Source: Ruminococcus flavefaciens ND2009 (GTDB lineage: Bacteria > Bacillota > Clostridia > Oscillospirales > Ruminococcaceae). Taken from it: DNA of 64,000 nucleotides. The stretch is taken from the NCBI RefSeq assembly GCF_000621785.1, contig NZ_KK211349.1:182798-246797 (forward strand). The letters are read 5' to 3'. The translations under genes and the position numbers were made by a program. Under the pieces are notes generated by a model that saw only the letters and a program-made list of their open reading frames with translations, was not told where the DNA came from and made no database searches. Position 1 is the stretch's first letter. Each line of letters starts with the position of its first letter. Positions 24,519 through 32,293 of the stretch are shown piece after piece.

Positions 24519-24547
24519 TTGACGGGGAGGCTCACGGGGAGTATAAT
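24519..24547 (+). promoter_or_regulatory. Sortase promoter
   Basis: TTGACG and TATAAT are 17 bases apart, starting 28 bases after the 301-bp repeat. Confidence 0.85.
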
Positions 24548-24580
24548 ATAAGTAATACATATTGCGGAAGGCGGTGCGGA

Positions 24581-25243
24581 ATGAAGAAAAAACTATGGAT
24601 ATTGCCTGTGCTGATAGGCGTACTGCTCATTGGCGGAGCTGTGGGACTTGTGGCGTATAATATGTATGAGAGCAATGCTGCCTTTGAAAAGTCCCAGGAC
24701 GTAATGACTGAGCTGAAACAGCTTATCCCCGACCCTTCGCCTGCCTGTGTTACTACCTCCCCCGGCACCGAGCCTCCCTCGGACGACCTGTTCGCTCCCT
24801 ATGAGGAGCCCACTACTCAGCCCCCCTCGGAAATGCGCAGCATTAGCGTGAACGGCGAGGACTACTGCGGATATATCACCCTTCCTCAGCTGGGACTGGA
24901 GCTTCCCGTAATGAGCAGCTGGAGCTACGAAAGACTTAAAACATCGCCCTGCCGTTACAGCGGCACCGTTGAGGGCAGGGATATAATAATCGCCGCCCAT
25001 AATTACAACAGCCATTTCGGCAGGATAAAGGAGCTGTCCCAGGGCGACGAGATATGGTTCACAACAGCCGACGGTATGCAGTATTTCTACCGCGTGGACT
25101 ACACCGAGAATGTGGACGGCTATGACGTTGACCATATGCTGAGCGGCGGTTCATCTGACTGGGATATGACCCTGTTCACCTGTACCCTCAGCGGACAGAG
25201 CCGCGTCACCGTAAGAGCTTCATTTGAAGAGACAGAGGAATAA
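24581..25243 (+). CDS. Sortase family protein
   Basis: Sortases are membrane-bound cysteine transpeptidases that fix surface proteins to the wall or join pilins. The 220-residue protein has an N-terminal membrane anchor (residues 4-28), a Pro/Thr-rich spacer and the sortase domain with the catalytic His in IIAAHNYNSHFGRI, the catalytic Cys in LFTCTLSGQ and an Arg in SRVTVRA. The start at 24581 was chosen because the membrane anchor begins there. No obvious LPxTG substrate is encoded nearby; the convergent neighbour carries a dockerin instead. Confidence 0.88.
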   Translation: MKKKLWILPVLIGVLLIGGAVGLVAYNMYESNAAFEKSQDVMTELKQLIPDPSPACVTTSPGTEPPSDDLFAPYEEPTTQPPSEMRSISVNGEDYCGYITLPQLGLELPVMSSWSYERLKTSPCRYSGTVEGRDIIIAAHNYNSHFGRIKELSQGDEIWFTTADGMQYFYRVDYTENVDGYDVDHMLSGGSSDWDMTLFTCTLSGQSRVTVRASFEETEE

Positions 25244-25246
25244 ATA

Positions 25247-25275
25247 AAGCCCGTAAGAGTTTATCTTACGGGCTT
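25247..25275. terminator. Bidirectional terminator
   Basis: AAGCCCGTAAGA and TCTTACGGGCTT pair around a five-base loop between the convergent sortase and dockerin-protein genes. Confidence 0.92.
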
Positions 25276-25292
25276 TGATAGTTTCTGAGGAC

Positions 25293-27980
25293 TTATTGCC
25301 TTAAAAATGCTATCCTGAGTTCCACCATATCGAAGATGTCGGTGACGCCGTCCTGATTGATGTCGGCTGTGAGAGCCTGTTGTTCGGTCAGGTCTATCCT
25401 TCCGCGGAGGTACTTGCTGAACAGCACATAGTCTGCGATATTCAGCCTGTAGTCGCCGTTTATATCGCCGCGGACGAAGTTTTCCTCGCCCTCGTCGGTG
25501 GGTATGAACTTAATATTATGGACGTTGGCGTATTCATGGGCGGTGGAGTTCATTCTGCCGTGGATAGCAGGACCTGCGGCACTGTTGTACTCGTAGCCGG
25601 TGAATACAGAACTGCCAGCGCCTTCCATGCCGATATACCGCACATGGGAACTCTGAGGAGGTTTCACTGAAATAGTCGGTATAGCGTTACTGCTTATATC
25701 GCAGAAAATATCATTGATGTATATATCCTTGAGGTGATAGAGATACCGGAGCTGCTCTTTTTCAATGGCAGGGCTTTCGATTATGAGAGTCTCGATATTG
25801 CAGTCTGCGCTGTAAGTGAGATGATCGCAAAGCTGTACATCTGCGGGGATATATGCGCTCTTGACCTTGGAATCTGAGAAGTCTATGACAGCGACCTTCT
25901 TCGTGCCCTGGCGTATATTCATTTCCGCAGCGGACTTCTCCACGCCAACAGCCCAGTCGCCGATGTAACGGACGCCGTCCTCCACCTCATAGGCGGCTGT
26001 GCCGCTGAAAGCGTCGCTGTATATAGTGTGTACACTTGCAGGGATAGTCACATCGGTGAGAGAAGCGCAGTCGCGGAATGCATCAAAGCCTATTTGCTCA
26101 AGCTTTTCGGGAAGGACTACAGACTTGAGGGTTGCCGCGGCTCTGAATGCGCCGGTGTCTATTTCTGTTACGCTGTCGGGGAGAGTTATCTTCTCTACCT
26201 TGTCGCAGCCCATGAAGGCATAGCTGCCGATGTATACTACGCCGTCGGGAATGACTATCTCAGTCTTGTCGTAGTTTTTCGGGCAGCTGATAAGGGTGTG
26301 CATATCCTTGCTGTAGAGGATACCGTCCACAGCTGTATAGTTGTAGCAGTCCTCGCCTGTCTCATAGTATGAGCAGTAATTATAGAAGGGCTCATAATAC
26401 GAAGGCGCGGCAAGATTGTCGGATATATGGAGCTTTTCCACGGGAGTGTCTCCGCGGAAGAAAAGTCCCGATGAGATCTTTGTTACCTGAGAATCGCCGA
26501 TAAGACTGTTTATGAATACATCGGGCCGGCTGTTATCCTCACGCTCCTCGGCTGTGGAGGAGTACTTTGACACGTTGTATATCACGCCGTTTTCGGTCTG
26601 CTGGGTGTATTCCTTGTCGTAGGTGTACTCCTTCTCGTCTGCAAGGTGGAATTCCCTGTTATAGAACGAAGCGTATTTCAGCGCGGTAGAGTCCTCAGCG
26701 CCGAAGATGAGAGTGTTGAACTTTTCGGGCTCCTCGGCAGGTTCGCCGTCGACACCGATTATGGTTATGTCTTCCGTTTCACCCTTGTCCTCTGTCCAGA
26801 ACTGAGGTATGGTCTTTGGGGAGTCTGCTATGCGGCAGTCCTTGTCATGTATCCACACCATTTTCAGGTGCGTGCAGCCGGTAAGGGCGTTCTGTCCGAT
26901 GATCTTATTATAGAAGTCAACGCGCTCGATGTGGTTGTACATGGTGAATACCAGCAGTCTGCCCATATATTCTACGGATTCGGGTATGGTGATGACCTTG
27001 AGAGCTTTGTTATTATCGAAAAGCGCCTCGCAGGTTCCGATGGTGCCCTCTCTGAGGTCTGCACGCTGTATATCCTTGTCTGCGTCCACAGCCCAGTTGT
27101 CTACATAGAGTATACCGTCCATGTTCTCTGTGCAGCCTGCATTCTCAAAGGCGTTCATGCGTATGGAAGTGACATGGGGCGGCAGATGGAAATCACGCAG
27201 GTTATGGCAGTCCTTAAAAGCGTAGGTGCCTATCTCGTTGACAGTTTCGGGGAGCTCGACCTTGCTGAGAGCTTTGCAGCTGCCGAAAGTGATTGTGGGC
27301 AGTACTGTGATTTTATCCGGGAGAGTGACCTCTCTCAGGTTTTCGCAGCCCGCAAAAACGCCCGTACCCATTTCGCGGACGCTGTCGGGGAGGGTAATCT
27401 CCTCAAGGTCCATGCAGCCTGCAAAGGCGTAGTCGCCTATTTTCTGTATGTCGGTGGGAATGTCGCTGCTGACGGGAGTGTAAGCCGCGGGAATAACGCC
27501 GATAAGTGTGCTCAGGTCTGCGGAATAGAGATAATTGCCCTCTGTTCTTAAATAGGGGTTCTCCTCGGGAATGACTATCTCCTCAAGAGAGTCGCAGAGG
27601 TAATCATATCTTGAGAAAAACTGCGTATCCTTTGAGAGGGTGATCTTTTTCAGATTCGGGCAGTAGATAAAGGGCGTTTCGGTTATGCCCACAACTGGCA
27701 GATCCCCTATGGTGTCGGGGATGACGATTTCCTCAAGGCTTTCGGCTATTGATCTGTTGACGTTGCTGACCATTGCAAAACCGTCATATATGGCGTATAT
27801 GAGGGTTCCGCTGTCTTCGTGTCTGACGGGAGTCATGTCGGCGATGTCCTCAGCGGTGAGCTCTTTTTCCGTGTGCATATATCCTCTTATCTGCACTGCC
27901 TCTGCGGTTGTGGGCATGGAAGTGCAGGCGGCTCCGCCTATGACAGCGAGAGCGGTGATGAACGAAATAAATCCCTTCAT
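25293..27980 (-). CDS. BspA-type leucine-rich-repeat surface protein with C-terminal dockerin
   Basis: The 895-residue secreted protein has a signal peptide (MKGFISFITALAVIGGAA, cleavage probably after AEA), two blocks of BspA/LRR_5 repeats (units such as GCMDLEEITLPDSVREMGTG) and a type I dockerin at the very end with two Ca-binding segments: GDINGDYRLNIADYVLF and ADINQDGVTDIFDMVEL. Dockerins bind cohesins on scaffoldins, so the protein is likely displayed on a cellulosome-like assembly, where the LRR part may bind host, substrate or other cells. AGGAGG precedes the ATG at 27980. No enzyme domain is visible. Cohesin partners are outside the window. Confidence 0.93.
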   Translation of the reverse strand: MKGFISFITALAVIGGAACTSMPTTAEAVQIRGYMHTEKELTAEDIADMTPVRHEDSGTLIYAIYDGFAMVSNVNRSIAESLEEIVIPDTIGDLPVVGITETPFIYCPNLKKITLSKDTQFFSRYDYLCDSLEEIVIPEENPYLRTEGNYLYSADLSTLIGVIPAAYTPVSSDIPTDIQKIGDYAFAGCMDLEEITLPDSVREMGTGVFAGCENLREVTLPDKITVLPTITFGSCKALSKVELPETVNEIGTYAFKDCHNLRDFHLPPHVTSIRMNAFENAGCTENMDGILYVDNWAVDADKDIQRADLREGTIGTCEALFDNNKALKVITIPESVEYMGRLLVFTMYNHIERVDFYNKIIGQNALTGCTHLKMVWIHDKDCRIADSPKTIPQFWTEDKGETEDITIIGVDGEPAEEPEKFNTLIFGAEDSTALKYASFYNREFHLADEKEYTYDKEYTQQTENGVIYNVSKYSSTAEEREDNSRPDVFINSLIGDSQVTKISSGLFFRGDTPVEKLHISDNLAAPSYYEPFYNYCSYYETGEDCYNYTAVDGILYSKDMHTLISCPKNYDKTEIVIPDGVVYIGSYAFMGCDKVEKITLPDSVTEIDTGAFRAAATLKSVVLPEKLEQIGFDAFRDCASLTDVTIPASVHTIYSDAFSGTAAYEVEDGVRYIGDWAVGVEKSAAEMNIRQGTKKVAVIDFSDSKVKSAYIPADVQLCDHLTYSADCNIETLIIESPAIEKEQLRYLYHLKDIYINDIFCDISSNAIPTISVKPPQSSHVRYIGMEGAGSSVFTGYEYNSAAGPAIHGRMNSTAHEYANVHNIKFIPTDEGEENFVRGDINGDYRLNIADYVLFSKYLRGRIDLTEQQALTADINQDGVTDIFDMVELRIAFLRQ

Positions 27981-28058
27981 ATTCTTTCCTCCTATATCCT
28001 GGATTATGTTATTATTATAACAGTCTGTGCTGTAACTGTCAATAAAAACTACTGACAT

Positions 28059-28318
28059 AATGCGATGAAAAGGATAAAAATGTTATAATATGGATTTTAT
28101 ATACCACCTGTTAATCCTGTGAAGAAAAAACCGCAGAAACACGAAGTATCACATCAGAATTTAACGCAGACACGTTGCTGTGAGCACAGGTCATACCAAT
28201 TTTTGCGGGTTATAAAAAACATATGAGCTCCGAGGGCACGGAGGGGGCTGCTGCGCCGTTTACTGCCCTGTGTCAGGGGCGCGAAAGCGGAAAAAACGGT
28301 CTTTGCTGTTACACTGCC
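28059..28318. other. Intergenic stretch between dockerin gene and agr locus
   Basis: No convincing gene. It holds GC-rich hairpins (CTCCG/CGGAG near 28230 and GCCCTG/CAGGGGC near 28264-28280) in otherwise AT-rich sequence. They might end a short transcript, but no T-run of standard form follows. Confidence 0.35.
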
Positions 28319-28397
28319 GCAACATTGTGACATTTCATACATAGATGTTGCATTTTGTGCACCCGCACTTGATTTTTATGAAAATATAATATATAAT
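28319..28397 (+). promoter_or_regulatory. agrB promoter with upstream dyad
   Basis: TTGATT (28369-28374) and TATAAT (28392-28397) are 17 bases apart. Upstream is the inverted repeat GCAACAT (28319-28325) and ATGTTGC (28345-28351) with 19 bases between, a candidate operator, possibly for the LytTR regulator encoded in the operon. Confidence 0.65.
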
Positions 28398-28466
28398 GAA
28401 TGAATAGAAACATCCGGATCTGCTGCCGCCACGCGGCAGACTTATGTTAACAAAGGTAACCGAAAA

Positions 28467-29048
28467 ATGAACCGAATATTGGATCTTATAATGGAGAAGC
28501 TCCTCAGCGGCGGCTGGACCACAGAGGAGGACGCGGCTATAGTCCGCTACGGTCTTGAGCTGAATATAATGAAGACCCTTATATCTGCGGCTATGCTGGT
28601 GACAGCCTTTATCCTCAGGAGCGCACCTGCCGTCATAGTCTTCATGCTGGTTTATCCCATTATGCGGAGCTGCTGCGGCGGCTTCCATGCAAGGACAAGG
28701 ACAGCCTGCTTCGTATCATCTATGCTGGTGCTGGCGGCAGTCATTGCGGCCTCCAAACTCATAAAGGACAGACCTGCACCGGCGGTCTCCGCAGGCGTTT
28801 TTGCCGCAGGAGCACTGCTTATAATCCTTCTTGCACCCGTAGAGGCTCCCAACAAGCCCTTTGACGATATAGAGAAGGCCGTTTTCCGCAGAAGGTCCCT
28901 CATAGTCACGGGGGCGGCTGTTATAGTCTGCGGAGCCCTCTGGCTTGCAGGCGCATACGGACTCATGCTTTCTTCTGCCATGGCGGTATTTTTTACGGGA
29001 GCCTTTCTCGCAGTGGGCAGACTCTCAAACAGGAAAGGAGCGGTTTGA
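28467..29048 (+). CDS. agrB: AgrB-like peptide-processing membrane protease
   Basis: AgrB cuts the AgrD precursor and forms its thiolactone ring at the membrane. The 193-residue protein has the family hallmark CCGGFHARTRTAC: catalytic His74 and Cys81, spaced seven residues apart exactly as in Staphylococcus AgrB (His77, Cys84). An amphipathic N-terminus precedes about five membrane helices. The stop overlaps the start of the regulator gene. Unlike the classic agrBDCA order, no agrD follows directly; a candidate lies at 31240. Confidence 0.93.
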   Translation: MNRILDLIMEKLLSGGWTTEEDAAIVRYGLELNIMKTLISAAMLVTAFILRSAPAVIVFMLVYPIMRSCCGGFHARTRTACFVSSMLVLAAVIAASKLIKDRPAPAVSAGVFAAGALLIILLAPVEAPNKPFDDIEKAVFRRRSLIVTGAAVIVCGALWLAGAYGLMLSSAMAVFFTGAFLAVGRLSNRKGAV

Positions 29049-29773
29049 TGATAAATATTGCAATATGCGACGATGACAAGGAGATAATAGACAAAATAAA
29101 GGATTGTATATCCGAATACAGCACAGAACACTCGGTAGAATACGATGTACACAGCTTCAGGGGCGGAGAAAAGCTCCTTGAGACAAAGCTCAGCTTCGAC
29201 CTGATATTCCTGGATATAGAAATGGGGGAGATCGACGGCCTCAAAACGGCTCAGCTCTTCCGCGAGATCGACAAGAAGGCAAGGATAGTCTATGTCACCA
29301 ACCATTCCGAGTACGCCCTGCGAAGCTATGCCGTCCACCCGTTTGACTTCGTGGTCAAGCCCTTTGAGAAGGAGCGTATCTTCAGCGTCCTGGGCGAGCT
29401 TTCACGCTATCTTACCGAGAACGCCGAGAAGGAAGCGGTCATCCAGCTCAAGGGGGAGGAGGGACCTCTCCTCCTCAGCCTCAAGAATATCTACGCCTTT
29501 GAATACACAGGCAACCGCCGCATAACCGTATATACAAAATCGGAGAAGTACCGCATAAAGGGCAGCCTCTCCGACATATTCGCACTGGTCGATTCCGAGA
29601 ACTTCGTCTCGCCCCATAAGAGCTTCATCGTCAATATGGAGCATATAGACAAGCTCAACAACTTCACGCTGTACACCACAAACGGTATCGAAGTACCCGT
29701 TGCGCAGAAAAAACTGAAGGAATTCCACAACGAGTTCAGCCGTTTCATCAAGAACTATATAAGACAGGGATAA
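29048..29773 (+). CDS. LytTR-family response regulator (AgrA-like)
   Basis: The 241-residue protein has a receiver domain (acidic pocket IAICDDD, phospho-acceptor Asp near residue 56 in IFLDIEMGEIDG, Lys in VVKPFEKE) and a LytTR DNA-binding domain from about residue 140 (YAFEYTGNRRITVY, FVSPHKSFIVNMEHI). In agr systems this factor activates the peptide operon promoters. The ATG at 29048 overlaps the agrB stop as TGATG, with AAGGAG 7 bases upstream. Confidence 0.94.
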   Translation: MINIAICDDDKEIIDKIKDCISEYSTEHSVEYDVHSFRGGEKLLETKLSFDLIFLDIEMGEIDGLKTAQLFREIDKKARIVYVTNHSEYALRSYAVHPFDFVVKPFEKERIFSVLGELSRYLTENAEKEAVIQLKGEEGPLLLSLKNIYAFEYTGNRRITVYTKSEKYRIKGSLSDIFALVDSENFVSPHKSFIVNMEHIDKLNNFTLYTTNGIEVPVAQKKLKEFHNEFSRFIKNYIRQG

Positions 29774-29777
29774 GCTT

Positions 29778-31088
29778 ATGTTTTTTTTACTGCACACCAT
29801 ATCGTCAGCGGGTATGTACATATTCACATTCATAATCTTTGACAAGCTCTATACCTCAAAGGAGCTTTCACTGCTGAAGAAGGTATTATTCGTTGCGGCT
29901 GCCTCCCTGATCATGGGAGCTGTCGGTACTACAGACATACCCATAGTCAAATTCTTCACCATGATCGCACTGCTGGTGCTGCTCAATCTGCTGTTCTACA
30001 AGCCCCCGGGGAAGGTCTTTCTCATTTATGACGCCATTTACCTCATAACCATCTGTATAGTGGAAATGCTGTCGGCACTGCTGCTGGCGGTAATGGTAAA
30101 TGCGGATACCAACGACGTGAAGAGGACCCCCGTGCTGTTCCTCGCAGCCACGGTGCTGTGCTGGATAGTCATGATAGCCGTGGCGAAGTGTCTGCTGCTG
30201 CTTATAGCCGGCAAGGGCGCCAATAACATCAGGACTCATGAGTTCCTCATGTTCCTCATACTCATGATAGGCGAGATACTCCTTTTCCAGTACCTCAACG
30301 ACAAGATAATCTCATCAAAGTCAAGGTGGGAGATAGTTGTAATACTCCTTACCTTCCTGTCGCTGGACCTGTATCTGGCATATCTTATCAGAATGATCTC
30401 AAAGACCTATCAGACAGAGAAGGAGCTTGAGCTGGTAACACAGCAGTCAATGCTCCAGCTCAATGCCTACAACGAGCTCAACGAGAAATACGCCGCCTCA
30501 AGGCGTATCATACACGACGTAAGGAAGCATATATCCTCTCTGGAGGGGCTCATAAACTCCAACAAAGCCGATGAGGCAGGGCACTATAAGGACCTGCTCA
30601 ACGCCGAGCTGGACAAGCTCATGCCCCGTTTTGAGTGCGACAGCTCCATTCTGACCGTGGTCATCAACAACAAGCTGGACGCCGCAGAGAAGATGAATGT
30701 TGACTTCAGAGTGGACGCGGAGTTCACACGGATAGACTTCATATCCAATCTGGACATCACGGCTATATTCTCAAATATGCTGGACAATGCCTTTGAAGCC
30801 TGTGCGGAGCTCCCCGAGGAGAAGCGCAGGGTATGGCTGTCCATAACCCGCCGCAACTACTTCGTATTCATATATATGGAGAATACCTTTGCCAGCGTGG
30901 CGCCCGACGTTGAGAAGGGCTTCCGCAGCACAAAGGAGCTCCATCAGGGAATAGGTCTCTCAAATATAAGGAGCGCCTGCCTGAAGTACAACGGAAACTT
31001 CAATGTCCACACCGAGGGAGAGCAGTTCATAACGGAGCTCCTCATACCTATACCCGATACCGAGGCTAACGGAGAAGTGACCGAATAA
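29778..31088 (+). CDS. GHKL-type sensor histidine kinase (AgrC-like)
   Basis: The 436-residue protein has six or seven N-terminal membrane helices (residues 1-205) typical of peptide-sensing HPK10 kinases, then a phospho-acceptor His in IIHDVRKHISSLEG (about residue 245), an N-box NMLDNAFEACAEL and a G-box HQGIGLSNIRSA. It should sense the processed peptide and phosphorylate the LytTR regulator encoded 4 bases upstream. Confidence 0.94.
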   Translation: MFFLLHTISSAGMYIFTFIIFDKLYTSKELSLLKKVLFVAAASLIMGAVGTTDIPIVKFFTMIALLVLLNLLFYKPPGKVFLIYDAIYLITICIVEMLSALLLAVMVNADTNDVKRTPVLFLAATVLCWIVMIAVAKCLLLLIAGKGANNIRTHEFLMFLILMIGEILLFQYLNDKIISSKSRWEIVVILLTFLSLDLYLAYLIRMISKTYQTEKELELVTQQSMLQLNAYNELNEKYAASRRIIHDVRKHISSLEGLINSNKADEAGHYKDLLNAELDKLMPRFECDSSILTVVINNKLDAAEKMNVDFRVDAEFTRIDFISNLDITAIFSNMLDNAFEACAELPEEKRRVWLSITRRNYFVFIYMENTFASVAPDVEKGFRSTKELHQGIGLSNIRSACLKYNGNFNVHTEGEQFITELLIPIPDTEANGEVTE

Positions 31089-31120
31089 GGGTAAAAAAAC
31101 ACCCCTCCGCGGGATAAAAA

Positions 31121-31178
31121 TGCAAATAAACGGCGTTTAGTGCAAAGTTATTGACTTTTGCAAAATCCGAAATATAAT
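31121..31178 (+). promoter_or_regulatory. agrD promoter with direct repeats
   Basis: TTGACT (31151-31156) and TATAAT (31173-31178) form a promoter with a 16-base spacer in the gap after the kinase. Two TGCAAA copies start at 31121 and 31141, 20 bases apart, the second just before the -35. That two-turn spacing suits a LytTR regulator, which binds paired direct repeats; the assignment is inference. Confidence 0.6.
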
Positions 31179-31239
31179 AATAATTAGGCGTCGACCCGAA
31201 GGTGCCCGCATATCATTTACACAGGAGGAATTTCTTGTC

Positions 31240-31395
31240 ATGAAGAAAAACCTAAACACTGTCAAGGCAAAACTGATGAAATCTATCGTATCAAGATCGG
31301 TAAAGGCTGCCGAGCAGAATGCCAATTCAGCTTGTGCGTGGTGGCTCAACCAGCTTGACCCCCCAAAGGATCTCAGAAAACTCAGAAAATTCTAA
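31240..31395 (+). CDS. agrD: AgrD-like cyclic peptide pheromone precursor
   Basis: This 51-codon gene has AGGAGG upstream of the ATG. The peptide follows the AgrD plan: a basic amphipathic leader (residues 1-27; KLMKSIVSRSVKAAE), a signal core NSACAWWLNQ with the only Cys at position 32, and a charged tail DPPKDLRKLRKF. The tail matches the PKEL-type recognition segment that AgrB needs in known AgrD. If the ring has five residues, as in Staphylococcus, it would be Cys-Ala-Trp-Trp-Leu closed at Leu36. The gene lies behind the kinase under its own promoter instead of next to agrB. Confidence 0.85.
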   Translation: MKKNLNTVKAKLMKSIVSRSVKAAEQNANSACAWWLNQLDPPKDLRKLRKF

Positions 31396-31840
31396 ACACT
31401 ACACTACATAACACTTAACTGAAAACTCAAAGCAATAATATTCTTACTAAAAATCTTACTTTTATTCTCTGTACTAAATATCCCACAGTCACAACAAAAG
31501 AAGCGTATGTCTATCATAATACGCCGAGCAACAATTGATCTAACAATGCTGCCAGTCAGCAACTGCCGCCAACAGTCTCAGCTATTCTATCCGACACAGT
31601 CTCAGTGCTATTCCTGAAACAGATCGATCGGACAGGCAGATGATTGCGCAGTCACCTTTTCGGGCGACGGACCTAAATTAATGGGCATTCGGTCAATAAA
31701 ACTAATAAGTGACTGCACAAGGTATCGCAGGGATACAGCCTGCACGCTTGATCGTACCAACAGCTTTCATAACATATATCATATCCCCTAACGGAAAAAA
31801 TCACCTGCCTTCAATAAGGAAGGCAGACGGTTTTTCCCGT
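31396..31840 (+). ncRNA. Candidate structured RNA downstream of agrD
   Basis: No convincing gene is present for 445 bases. The plus strand can fold strongly: GCAGTCAC (31648-31655) pairs perfectly with GTGACTGC (31709-31716), and the same first arm can instead form GTCACC/GGCGAC (31651-31667). GTATC/GATAC closes a small hairpin near 31722-31736. The stretch ends in a long hairpin (31791-31840; ACGGAAAAA/TTTTTCCCGT outside CTGCCTT/AAGGCAG) that could terminate transcription. It may be a long 3' UTR or an effector RNA by analogy with staphylococcal RNAIII; no known RNA family was recognised. Confidence 0.4.
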
Positions 31841-32101
31841 ACGAAGCCCAATTTTCGGTGATGATCATTGTAATGGCATTACTTTCCCGGAACAAACAGT
31901 GAACCCCCCAAAGCTTTCAGATCTCTCTTAAATAAACCATCTCTATATACCAATTACCAAAACGCTTGAAAGTATATTTTTCAGAATTTCCTTTCATTCG
32001 CTTGTTTCGCAGTAGAATCATACAGTGATTTTTCATATGAGGGAGTCCCGCTTCAGCTCCCTACGTAAAGGAGCCCGTTCCCAGCCGGAACGGGCTCCTT
32101 T
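31841..32101 (+). other. Non-coding stretch ending in a strong hairpin
   Basis: AT-rich sequence without a credible gene. It ends in AGGGAG/CTCCCT (about 32040-32062) and the terminator AAAGGAGCCCGTTCC/GGAACGGGCTCCTTT (32067-32101), which is followed by only a few T. What transcript this hairpin ends is not clear; either read-through from agrD or a second small RNA is possible. Confidence 0.45.
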
Positions 32102-32175
32102 ACTTTCAGAGGGGATAAAAATATCTGTTTCACTGTGCTGTCACAGTTTCGTCACAGTCCGTTCACTGATATATC

Positions 32176-32204
32176 TTGACTTTTTGAGCTGTAGATGATA
32201 AAAT
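32176..32204 (+). promoter_or_regulatory. Promoter of the P-type ATPase gene
   Basis: TTGACT and TAAAAT are 17 bases apart, giving a leader of about 80 bases. Confidence 0.75.
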
Positions 32205-32293
32205 ATTATCTGTTTGATGATGTAATTCTGCGCCCGTAAAAAAGCGCTTTTCAGCTTCACTTATGAGACGCAGGGAGATATGGGAGGAAAATC

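Noticed and set aside
28154..28342. 62-codon minus-strand frame upstream of agrB
   Set aside because: No ribosome site, no recognisable domain, and it overlaps the GC-rich hairpins and the agrB promoter dyad.
31508..31618. 36-codon frame after agrD ending LFYPTQSQCYS
   Set aside because: No ribosome site and no AgrD-like leader or tail; it lies in the structured region.
31620..31760. Resemblance of this stretch to RNase P RNA
   Set aside because: The conserved GAGGAAAGUCC and ACAGNRA core elements are missing, and the region is too short.
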